Shown piece by piece: positions 35,737 to 43,590 of a stretch of DNA of 64,000 nucleotides. This DNA comes from Cellvibrionaceae bacterium AOL6 (lineage in GTDB: Bacteria; Pseudomonadota; Gammaproteobacteria; Pseudomonadales; Cellvibrionaceae). Below the pieces are notes generated by a model. It was not told the origin of the DNA. It did not search any database and was given only the letters and a program-made list of their open reading frames with translations. The position numbers were made by a program, and so were the translations under genes. How positions within the stretch are numbered: the stretch's first letter is position 1; each line of letters starts with the position of its first letter. The stretch covers positions 1 to 64,000 of the forward strand of contig NOXC01000004.1 of the NCBI GenBank assembly GCA_003265435.1. The letters are read 5' to 3'.

Positions 35737-36966
35737 ATGCGTCAGACGAGCGCCTTGAAACACCCACTCCGGTACAGGCTTTCGGTAGCAACGCTGCTGC
35801 TTATTGTGCTGTGCCATTTAAGCTTTCGCGTATTCGCAGGTGAAAATGACAACACTTCTTGGGTCGCTACTTGGGCCAGCGCGCAACAGCTTGTAGAGGA
35901 TCGAAATATGCCCCCCGCGCCTGGCCTTGAGGGGAACACCTTAAAACAAGTGATTCAAGTATCCGCAGGGGGAGAACAGCTGCGACTCAGGCTTTCAAAC
36001 TTCTTCGGTAACGATGTTTTGCATGTGAAAAATGTCAAACTGTATGACGCCAGCCATCCCGGCACACAAGCCAGCACGCTTCTGTTCGATCAACGCACTG
36101 CGGTCAGCATCCCTGCCGGCGAATTTCGATACTCAGATGCGTTATCGCGGCCCTTGGCGCCCATGCAGCGCCTCATCATCGAACTGGACGTAGTGAAAAT
36201 GCCATCCGCGTTGACGGGGCACCCAGGTTCACGTACCACCTCGTACATCTTGCCTGCGTCCTCGCCCGATCGCGTAATTGAAACAGATCATTGGTATCTG
36301 ATCTCCGCGATAGAAGTGGCCACAGTGGATAAGAAAGCATTGGCTATCTTGGGGGACTCCATCACCGATGGGCGTGGCTCCGGTACCAATCAACAGAATC
36401 GTTGGCCGGATATTCTGGCCGCGCGCGTTCAAGCGCAACCCACACCCTATTCGCATGTCGCGGTCATGAATATGGGTATCGGCGGCAATTGTGTATTGCA
36501 ATTTTGCCTTGGGGAGTCCGCGCTGGATCGACTGGAACGGGACGTGCTCACACGTGAAAACGTACGCTGGCTGATTGTCTTCGAGGGCATTAATGATATC
36601 GGCCAGTCTAGCGACCCCGAGCACACTGCAAAGGCACTAATCGAGGCGTATCAAGCCATAATTCAGCGTGCGCACGCCAAAGGCATCATCGTTTACGGGG
36701 CGACGTTGTTACCGTTTAAAGACTCCTTCTATTATAACGACGCTCGTGAACGTGCCCGAGGTATGGTCAATCACTGGATTCGTCAATCGGGCACCTTTGA
36801 TGCCGTCTTGGATTTTGAGGCGGTACTCGAGGACCCCAAACGCGCAGGTTACCTTCTTCCCGAAGCCGATACCGGTGACCACCTGCACCCCAACGAGCAT
36901 GGCTATGCCCTTCTTGGTTCCAGTGTGCCGCTATCACTCTTTACCCCTCCCCTGCCCAAACCATAG
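35737..36966 (+). CDS. Exported SGNH/GDSL hydrolase
   Basis: 409 residues, signal peptide (LSVATLLLIVLCHLSFRVFA). The N-terminal part (WVATWASAQQLVEDRNMPPAPGLEGNTLKQVIQVSAGGEQLRLRLSN) is typical of a group of exported GDSL esterases. Catalytic blocks: AILGDSITDGRGS (Ser), MGIGGNCVL (Gly), FEGINDIG (Asn) and GDHLHPNEHGY (Asp-His). It should deacylate a sugar or plant cell-wall ester; the substrate is not evident. AGAGGAG precedes the ATG. It is transcribed away from the CE2-like gene, with 122 bases between them for both promoters, and is followed by a strong hairpin. Confidence 0.85.
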   Translation: MRQTSALKHPLRYRLSVATLLLIVLCHLSFRVFAGENDNTSWVATWASAQQLVEDRNMPPAPGLEGNTLKQVIQVSAGGEQLRLRLSNFFGNDVLHVKNVKLYDASHPGTQASTLLFDQRTAVSIPAGEFRYSDALSRPLAPMQRLIIELDVVKMPSALTGHPGSRTTSYILPASSPDRVIETDHWYLISAIEVATVDKKALAILGDSITDGRGSGTNQQNRWPDILAARVQAQPTPYSHVAVMNMGIGGNCVLQFCLGESALDRLERDVLTRENVRWLIVFEGINDIGQSSDPEHTAKALIEAYQAIIQRAHAKGIIVYGATLLPFKDSFYYNDARERARGMVNHWIRQSGTFDAVLDFEAVLEDPKRAGYLLPEADTGDHLHPNEHGYALLGSSVPLSLFTPPLPKP

Positions 36967-36984
36967 CCACGGCCTATGGTTTGG
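36956..36984 (+). terminator. Hairpin at the end of the SGNH hydrolase gene
   Basis: CCAAACCATAG and CTATGGTTTGG form an 11-pair stem with a 7-base loop that includes the stop codon region. No U-run follows, so its use as a terminator is uncertain. Confidence 0.5.
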
Positions 36985-37028
36985 ACGCCAAAACACCATC
37001 AAATGCGCAAATAGCATACAAACCCATA

Positions 37029-37043
37029 TAGTAATAATTATCA
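37029..37043. promoter_or_regulatory. Putative Fur box before the TonB receptor
   Basis: TAGTAATAATTATCA matches the 7-1-7 Fur consensus TGATAATnATTATCA at 12 of its 14 defined positions. It lies about 95 bases before the start of the receptor gene, consistent with iron repression. Confidence 0.6.
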
Positions 37044-37137
37044 CTTGCATACATTGTTGACTTGCAATAAAGTCTGCCACCGACTGAACCGGGGCGCAGA
37101 TTCCGGCTATTTCTATTGCTAACAGGGGAAACAGCAA

Positions 37138-39187
37138 GTGAACGCATTCAAACTCAATCCAATTGCCGTAGCACTCGCCAGTGTTTCTGGAGTGGTAAGC
37201 CTTCAGGCCTTCGCGGAAGAAAAAGCAGGCGCGGCCATCGAAACCGTGTACGTATCCGGTGAAAAAGTCAGCCGAAGCCTCAAGGACACCACAACTTCCG
37301 TTTCCGTAATCACCGAAGAAGAGCTGGCCTCGCTTCAGCACCTTACTCTGACGGATGCGGTCTCAAATGTATCGAACGTGGTGGTGTTAACCGGCGCATT
37401 GCCCGACATCCGTGGTGTTTCGGGTAACGGTTCAGCCACTGGCTTTAACTCTTTTACTGGCGGAGCAAAAGGCCGAGTCAGCATGCTGGTTGACGGTGTG
37501 GCGGAACCCTTTGTCGCCGACCTGACCGGCGACTCGGGCCTTTGGGACATTGAACAGGTAGAAGTCTTTCGCGGGCCACAGTCCACCAACAATGGCCGTA
37601 ACAGTATTGCCGGCGCGGTATATATAAAAACGGCTGAGCCCAGCTTTGACTGGGAAGGTGCGGTGCGCGTGGGCTATCGCGATATGGATGGCTACCTGGA
37701 TACCTCTGGTGTGGTCTCCGGCCCACTTGTTGAAGACACCCTCGCCTTTCGCCTGAGCGCACAGCGCCTGGCCGGTAACACCTACTCCAACGGCGTGCCT
37801 TATGAAGGCAACGACCCCGATTTTGACTTGAACGAACTGGAAACTCAGCGTGTTCGAGGCAAGCTGGCTTGGACACCAAGCGAAGCCGTGAAGTCCATTC
37901 TGACCTATGCAAACAGCAGCGAAGAAGGCAACACTGGCCGTAGTTTTTTATACGGGTGATGACCCGTGGGCATTTAACCCGCTGTTTTACCGTGATTTCG
38001 ATACGAGCTCAGAGACGCTCAGTCTGGACAATGATTTCACCTTCAGTGACGACGTCAGCGCCGACTTATTAATTGCCTATATGAATTACGACTGGGCCTT
38101 TGATTCGTATGAGGCCAACCCCCTCGCGGAACAACAGGTAGACATGGATGAGGACAACCTCACTATCGACGGTAAAATCAATTTTGGCCTTACAAATGAC
38201 CACTACAGTGCCTATGTCGGCCTCGCCTATTTCGAACGGAATCAAAACTTCAATAGCACGGGTTCAACCGTCTACTACGGTGACGACACCAGCGAATCCA
38301 GTGCCCTTTACGGTGAAGTTGACTTCAGCCTCAGCACTCAATTCAATTTGATACTCGGCGGGCGTGTCGAACAGGAAAGTCAAACACGCGACTTTAATAT
38401 GGTACGGGGTGATAGCCTCATTGCCGATGTACTTGATCGTGACAAAACACTCACGCTGCCGAAAGCCGTTTTGCAATTTGCGCCAAATGAATCCATCACC
38501 CTCGCGATCAGTGCTCGTAAAGGCTATAACGCTGGCGGTGGTGCGCTCAATTTCGCCAGCGGAGAGTACTACTACTTCGACGACGAAACGGTCGATACCT
38601 ACGAGTTCAGTATTCGCGGTGCCGCTTGGGACAACCTGCTGAGCTACTCAGCAAACGTGTTTTACAACGAATACACGGACTACCAGGCACTCAGCTCCTC
38701 GCGCTCCATCGTCAACATGCCTGGTGTGCAAACACAGGGGGCGGAATTTGAAGCGATTGCCGACTTGACCGACGCCCTGGAATTGCATGCAGGTATCGGT
38801 TTACTGGCGACAGAGATCACAGACCCCGGCCCACTCTACCCTGAAGTCAAAGTCAATGAGCTGAGCTCGGCGCCCGCCTTCACCGGTAATCTCGGTTTGA
38901 AATACTGGTTCACTCCTGTGCTTAACGCAGGGCTATTCACGCAATATGTGGGCGAGTATTACGGTGATTTTTCCAATACGGAAGACCGCAAAGCGGGTGA
39001 TTATCAGCTCACACGTGTGAATATCAATTACCAGACGGAAAGCTGGCAGGTCTCCGCTTTCGTCAACAACCTGTTTGACGAACAAGGCCTGACAACAGTG
39101 GAACCGGCTGGCGGTCGCTACCCGGACGGCTATGCTGCCATTGTCGACCCGCGTAACATGGGCGTGTCCGTCACTTATTCTTTCTAG
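37138..39187 (+). pseudogene. TonB-dependent receptor (siderophore-type), frameshifted at a T-run
   Basis: The GTG start has AGGGG in front and a signal peptide (AVALASVSGVVSLQAFA). The plug domain is present (TTTSVSVITEEELASLQHLTLTDAVSNVSNVV, VEVFRGPQSTNNGRNSIAGAVYI) and the frame ends at 37959. From the T6 run at 37944-37949 the barrel continues in another frame, without loss, to the terminal VTYSF at 39187 (YTGDDPWAFNPLFYRDF ... VNNLFDEQGLTTVEPAGGRYPDGY). Removing one T restores a receptor of about 680 residues. A Fur-like box upstream suggests iron uptake. It may be a real mutation, phase variation or a sequencing error; otherwise the gene looks well preserved. Confidence 0.88.
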
Positions 39188-39232
39188 GCTTATTTAAACA
39201 ACAATAGCCAAGTTCCTAGAACTGAGACAGCT

Positions 39233-39258
39233 CACACATATGCTTTTCCATATGTGTG
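39233..39258. repeat. Perfect 10-base inverted repeat before arsH
   Basis: CACACATATG, six-base loop, CATATGTGTG. It lies between the TonB receptor stop and the arsH start. It could be an operator or an mRNA hairpin; no U-run follows. Confidence 0.6.
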
Positions 39259-39276
39259 TGCTACTCTACTTCCCCA

Positions 39277-40044
39277 ATGATCTCGGTATACCCTTTACCG
39301 ATGACGGTACCAACACCTGGGGATTGCGCTCGCGTGAATGACCTACCTAATATCGACGCCGAAAGCCTAAAGCTTATCGACGAAACGCGCCTGTTCGCTG
39401 CGCCTGTGGCGACACACAAGCCACGAATTTTACTGCTATACGGTTCACTTCGTGAGCGTTCATTCAGCCGCTTAATGGCCGAAGAAGCCGAGCGTGTGCT
39501 GCAGTTATTCGGAGCGGAAACACGCTTTTTTCACCCTTCCGGTCTACCACTACCCGACGACGCCGACGCCGAACATGAAAAGGTTCAGGAGCTGCGGGAG
39601 CTCGCCCAGTGGAGTGAAGGGATGGTATGGTGCAGCCCGGAACGTCACGGTGCGATGACCGCCGTCATGAAGGCCCAAATCGACTGGATACCGCTCGCGC
39701 TTCAAGGCGTGCGCCCTACGCAAGGGAAAACATTGGCATTGATGCAGGTCTGCGGAGGATCTCAATCCTTTAATACGGTAAATCAAATGCGCGTACTGGG
39801 CCGTTGGATGCGTATGTTGACGATCCCTAATCAGAGCTCTGTTCCGAAAGCCTGGCTTGAATTTGATGATGAAGGCCGTATGAAGCCCTCTTCATTTTAT
39901 GACCGCTTAGTCGATGTAATGGAAGAACTCATGAAATTCACCCACCTGGTGCGTGACCGAAGTGATTACCTGGTGGATCGTTATTCTGAGAGAAAAGAGA
40001 GTGCAGAAGCGTTCCGCAAGCGGATCGATACCCGGAGCATTTAA
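39277..40044 (+). CDS. arsH: ArsH-type NADPH-dependent FMN reductase / organoarsenical oxidase
   Basis: 255 residues from the ATG at 39277; a GTG at 39256 lies inside an inverted repeat, and an ATG at 39301 is also possible. ArsH sequence is clear: [19 protein letters not shown], the FMN phosphate loop [47 protein letters not shown], and [32 protein letters not shown]. ArsH oxidises trivalent methylarsenicals and reduces quinones or Fe(III) with NADPH. There is no arsR, arsC or arsB here, so it may serve a redox or iron-related role next to the TonB receptor. The stop is three bases from the convergent small gene. Confidence 0.9.
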   Translation: MISVYPLPMTVPTPGDCARVNDLPNIDAESLKLIDETRLFAAPVATHKPRILLLYGSLRERSFSRLMAEEAERVLQLFGAETRFFHPSGLPLPDDADAEHEKVQELRELAQWSEGMVWCSPERHGAMTAVMKAQIDWIPLALQGVRPTQGKTLALMQVCGGSQSFNTVNQMRVLGRWMRMLTIPNQSSVPKAWLEFDDEGRMKPSSFYDRLVDVMEELMKFTHLVRDRSDYLVDRYSERKESAEAFRKRIDTRSI

Positions 40045-40047
40045 CGC

Positions 40048-40485
40048 TCAATGCCTTGTCGCATCCTGACTTTCTTCAATAGCTCGAACAGTGGACATCC
40101 ACTGATGTACCATCGTCATCGGTGCCTTCGACAAATCCACTATCGGACTTGTCAATTTATTAATTTGTGTGGGCTCAACTCCACTCATATTCAAATTTTT
40201 TCTTACGCGTAACAGCACGCCCTCGCAACGCGTTGCCTGGCCGCTGCTTCGCAATGCATAGACATACTCAAACGCACAACGGATGTAGCGGTCACTGCGT
40301 CTTTCTGCGTAGGCGAGCATGCCCATTTCTGCGTAATCCAATGCATCGGCATAGCACCGTAGCGCGATATTCCAACGGCCTTGGTTTTGCGCTTTACGGC
40401 CCTTCGCCATGCACTCTTTCCACGACTGTAATAAATCAGGCAAACACAGTCGGGTTCGATCACGGCGAGCATGTTTAGACCGCAT
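40048..40485 (-). CDS. Small TPR-like protein coupled to flavodoxin, unknown function
   Basis: 145 residues, cytoplasmic. The central part looks like one or two tetratricopeptide helices (WKECMAKGRKAQNQGRWNIALRCYADALDYAEMGM, RYIRCAFEYVYALRSSGQATRCEGVLLRVRKNL). I do not recognise the family with certainty; DUF2753-like proteins have a similar build. The ATG lies inside the last codons of the flavodoxin gene (11-base overlap), so it is translated together with flavodoxin and is probably induced with it under iron limitation. Confidence 0.7.
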   Translation of the reverse strand: MRSKHARRDRTRLCLPDLLQSWKECMAKGRKAQNQGRWNIALRCYADALDYAEMGMLAYAERRSDRYIRCAFEYVYALRSSGQATRCEGVLLRVRKNLNMSGVEPTQINKLTSPIVDLSKAPMTMVHQWMSTVRAIEESQDATRH

Positions 40486-41029
40486 CGCTCTGCTCCACTT
40501 CGAATTCCGCGAAAAGCTGTTTCACCCAGGTTTCAATGCGATCATCGGTGAGGTCGAACTGCTGATCTTCATCAATGGCCAGACCACAGAAAAAGCTCTT
40601 ATCCGCATTCGCAGCGCGGGACTCGTCAAAGTCATAGCCTTCGGTGGGCCATGCGCCAATAAACCGCGCGCCGCTGTCATGCAGCTTTTCTTTGACCCAG
40701 CCCATTGCGTCAACGAAGTAGTAGCCGTAGCCGAGTTGATCACCTAGGCCATAGAGCGCGACGGTTTTACCGGGTAATTTCAATGCTTCGAGATCCGCTT
40801 CCACCTCTTCAAAGTCACCTTGGATACCGCCAAAGTCCCAGGTTGGAATGCCAAAAATGATCAGGTCCTGCTCCTCGTACTGCTCGGCTTCAACATCGGT
40901 GATATTCACCATTTCGACCGCACAGCCGTGTTGGGCAAAAGCGTCACAGATCTTATCTGCGACCTCTTCGGTGTTACCGGTATCGGTGCCAAAAACGAGA
41001 AGGATGTTCGCGTCGCTGAGTGCTTGCAT
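40475..41029 (-). CDS. Long-chain flavodoxin
   Basis: 184 residues from the ATG at 41029 (AGGG before it); a longer frame to 41068 adds no family sequence. FMN phosphate loop LLVFGTDTGNTEEVA, the 60s loop IPTWDFGGIQGDFEE, and the 90s loop YGLGDQLGYGYYFVDAMGW are all present, including the extra loop of long-chain flavodoxins (GYDFDESRAAN). It carries one or two electrons in place of ferredoxin when iron is scarce. A perfect Fur box lies 76-90 bases upstream, so iron repression is very likely. Confidence 0.93.
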   Translation of the reverse strand: MQALSDANILLVFGTDTGNTEEVADKICDAFAQHGCAVEMVNITDVEAEQYEEQDLIIFGIPTWDFGGIQGDFEEVEADLEALKLPGKTVALYGLGDQLGYGYYFVDAMGWVKEKLHDSGARFIGAWPTEGYDFDESRAANADKSFFCGLAIDEDQQFDLTDDRIETWVKQLFAEFEVEQSDAV

Positions 41030-41104
41030 GGTATGCCCTGAAATCTCCGTGAATACATCGTAATCCAAGCTTAGGGATCACAAGATCGGGCATTGTATGC
41101 TTAA

Positions 41105-41119
41105 TGATAATGATTATCA
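41105..41119. promoter_or_regulatory. Fur box before flavodoxin
   Basis: TGATAATGATTATCA is an exact match to the 7-1-7 Fur consensus TGATAATnATTATCA. It lies upstream of the flavodoxin gene on the minus strand, just after the stop of the LacI gene. Confidence 0.85.
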
Positions 41120-41124
41120 ACACT

Positions 41125-42153
41125 CTATGCTAATGCGTCGTCATCACTAGCTTGACGCGTATACACGGACGCTCGCTCTTTTAAGGTGGGGTAGAATAGA
41201 TGGGTTCTCGACTGACTATCGGCCTGCCCCTCAGACAGCTTTATAGCGAGCTCCGCGGCGTACAGGGCCATATCCTCAATGGGATAACTCATTGTCGTGA
41301 GGTGTGGGCGACAGGCCCGGCTGATGTACAAGTCATCAAAGCCGACTACCGACACATCCTCTGGCACACGCAAGCCCGCGTCCTGAAAAGCGTTCATTGC
41401 ACCCACAGCCATCAGGTCGTTGTAGGCGACAACAGCGGAGAACGTCTCACCACGATCCATCAACTGCCGAGCCGCCTCTTCTCCCCCTCGAAGATTCGCG
41501 GTCGACTCGATAATACGCCCAGAAGGCAGCGCAAGATCGTGTTCCCTGAGCACCTGCTGAATCCCCTCCAGCCGACTTTGAGGGTCATTGTTCTGATACA
41601 CACTGCTGATAACCGCGATATCTCGATGCCCCTTGTCAATCAGATAGCGCGTAATGTGCCGTGCACCACTCACGTTATCCAGCCACACGCATCGGTGTGC
41701 CAGCTCAGGGATAAACCGATTAATGAACACCAGCCCCGGTATATCGTCAGCCAGCTTCAACAGAGTTTTTTCATCGGAATACTCACTGTGCAGAATGATC
41801 GCGTTGCAACTGTGTTCCTGCAGTGAACGAATGGCTTCCAACTCGCTTTTCGTCTCATAGTGCGAGTTACTCATCAACAACTTGTAGCCGTTGTTATGTG
41901 CGGCATTTTCTACACCGGCCGCTAAACACCCGAAGAAGGTCATCGACAACTTGGGCGTGACGACCCCAATCGTGTCGGAAGTTTTGCTTACTAGCGCGCG
42001 CGCATTGGTATTCGGGCGATAGCCCAGCTCTTCAATGACTTTTTTAACTCGGGCTCGACAGGCATCACCCACCTGCCCCCCGTCGTGAACAACTCGGGAC
42101 ACAGTGGCGGTACTGACCCCTGCAACTCGCGCCACGTCTTTAATGGTTACCAT
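41125..42153 (-). CDS. LacI/GalR family regulator of the galactan locus
   Basis: 342 residues. HTH MVTIKDVARVAGVSTATVSRVVH with the hinge helix PNTNARALVSK, then a periplasmic-binding-protein-like sugar domain (TIGVVTPKLSMTFFGCLAAGVENAAHNNGY, SVVGFDDLYISRACRPHLTTM). It resembles GalR/GalS. It overlaps the transporter gene by 14 bases and is the last gene of the galactan operon. GTAAACGTTTAC-type palindromes, the classic LacI-family site, are found between the divergent TonB receptor and GH53 genes at 50.1 kb; I infer that they are its targets and that galactose or a galacto-oligosaccharide relieves repression. Confidence 0.9.
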   Translation of the reverse strand: MVTIKDVARVAGVSTATVSRVVHDGGQVGDACRARVKKVIEELGYRPNTNARALVSKTSDTIGVVTPKLSMTFFGCLAAGVENAAHNNGYKLLMSNSHYETKSELEAIRSLQEHSCNAIILHSEYSDEKTLLKLADDIPGLVFINRFIPELAHRCVWLDNVSGARHITRYLIDKGHRDIAVISSVYQNNDPQSRLEGIQQVLREHDLALPSGRIIESTANLRGGEEAARQLMDRGETFSAVVAYNDLMAVGAMNAFQDAGLRVPEDVSVVGFDDLYISRACRPHLTTMSYPIEDMALYAAELAIKLSEGQADSQSRTHLFYPTLKERASVYTRQASDDDALA

Positions 42154-43513
42154 GACCGATATCGTCTCTTGTAAATTGTTGTGCTCGCCAATAACTGAGT
42201 AAGATCAGACCCAGCAGGCTGAAAAACAGTGTTCCGGCCGACAGGAACACTCTCATGCTGAGAAAGGTCGCTTCCGATTGCTGACCATTCACACTGGCGT
42301 CAAATCCGATTGCATTGAGTAGGCCCCCATACACAAGCAGGGCCAACACACTGCCAAGGCTCACTACCCAGCTATGTACCGACGCAAATACGCCGGTGTG
42401 TGTGGTGTGTGACTTTGCTCTGTCTTCCTGGCTCAAGTCCGCCACCAGCGCAGGCACCGATATTACCATAGCGGTCCATATCGCACTGCAGAACACGGCA
42501 TCCAATAAAATTAGTACCCCGCTTCCTGGAACGAACAGAAACCATTTGGCCACCCCGCCCACACAGTTCATTAACAGGACAAACTGCAGCACACGTAATT
42601 TCCCCAGCCGTACTGAAAGCCGGGTAATCACGGGCACGTACAAAATACTACCCACAGCGAAGGCCGTGGAGAGCAATGCTTTCCAATAAGCTCCCTGCTC
42701 CAGATCACCGTCGTAAACGTAATAAACGAGCAAGTTGTAGTCAAACAGGGCGACACAGGCATTGCCGCCCATTTGGCACAGTGTAAACAGGCAAAGGCAA
42801 CGCATGGCCGGATTTTGCACGACGCACTTCACGCTATGCCGTATCTTCATTCGGTGCCGCACAAGAATATCGTGCCTGCCACGTATCGCCCACCCCGGCA
42901 AACTGCCGAGCAAGGCAAAAACGCCCACACCCAACAACCATCCCACGGCTTTCACGCCCTGGGCTAAACCACCAAAAATGGCCGCCTGCGTCAACGGAAA
43001 CAGCCATTGATAGGTCAGCGCTCCGAGCTTAAGAAAATACGCACTAAAGCCAATGACCCGTGTCCGCTGAGCCGATGAATCGGAAATCTCATACGCCATT
43101 GAATGTAACGGCACGGTATAGAACGTCGTACACAGGAAGAAAACGGAAGCCGTTGCAGCCAGGTACAACAACTGCGCATGGGCACTCCAATGTACGGGGA
43201 CCATCCACATGATCCCGAAAGCCATGCCCGACAGGCAGGAAAACACCAACAAATACGGCTTTCTCGCCCCAAGTTTGGTCACAGTGTTATCGCTGAGGTG
43301 ACCAACTAAAGGGCCCACACAAGCCGCGATAAACACCGGAAGCGTTAAAATTAAGCTGAGTTTGAAGGGATCAACCCCTAAATGCATCTGATAATACGGA
43401 ATGGCGAGGGCGTGCATGGCTTGCGCCATGAAGTAGGATGCCAGGTAACCGAAACCGATGGCCAGGCGAGTACCCATGGGAACATGGGCGGCGTGTAGCG
43501 TAGAAGAGTTCAC
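42140..43513 (-). CDS. GPH/MFS-type sugar transporter, probably for galactose or galacto-oligosaccharides
   Basis: 457 residues, 12 membrane segments, starting at GTG with GGAG six bases before it. GPH-like features include LSLILTLPVFIAACVGPLVGHLSDNTVTKLGARKPYLL in the TM2-TM3 loop (a DxxxxxxGRR/KP-type motif). It should bring sugars from the periplasm into the cell with H+ or Na+. It lies between the beta-galactosidase gene (77 bases upstream, with a strong hairpin) and the LacI gene (overlap). The substrate is inferred from the neighbours. Confidence 0.85.
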   Translation of the reverse strand: MNSSTLHAAHVPMGTRLAIGFGYLASYFMAQAMHALAIPYYQMHLGVDPFKLSLILTLPVFIAACVGPLVGHLSDNTVTKLGARKPYLLVFSCLSGMAFGIMWMVPVHWSAHAQLLYLAATASVFFLCTTFYTVPLHSMAYEISDSSAQRTRVIGFSAYFLKLGALTYQWLFPLTQAAIFGGLAQGVKAVGWLLGVGVFALLGSLPGWAIRGRHDILVRHRMKIRHSVKCVVQNPAMRCLCLFTLCQMGGNACVALFDYNLLVYYVYDGDLEQGAYWKALLSTAFAVGSILYVPVITRLSVRLGKLRVLQFVLLMNCVGGVAKWFLFVPGSGVLILLDAVFCSAIWTAMVISVPALVADLSQEDRAKSHTTHTGVFASVHSWVVSLGSVLALLVYGGLLNAIGFDASVNGQQSEATFLSMRVFLSAGTLFFSLLGLILLSYWRAQQFTRDDIGHGNH

Positions 43514-43525
43514 GTCGGCTCCGAA

Positions 43526-43552
43526 GCGAACCGGGTTAAGAACCCGGTTCGC
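43526..43552. repeat. Perfect 12-pair hairpin between the GH2 and transporter genes
   Basis: GCGAACCGGGTT, loop AAG, AACCCGGTTCGC. It lies just before the transporter's ribosome-binding site on the minus strand and has no U-run, so it is more likely an mRNA-stabilising or processing hairpin, or an attenuator, than a simple terminator. Confidence 0.7.
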
Positions 43553-43590
43553 ATTTCATTGTTTCAGGCTCGACGCCGTAAAAAAGCGGC

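Noticed and set aside
36229-36624. 131-residue minus frame inside the SGNH hydrolase gene
   Set aside because: Lies entirely inside a gene with clear catalytic motifs on the other strand.
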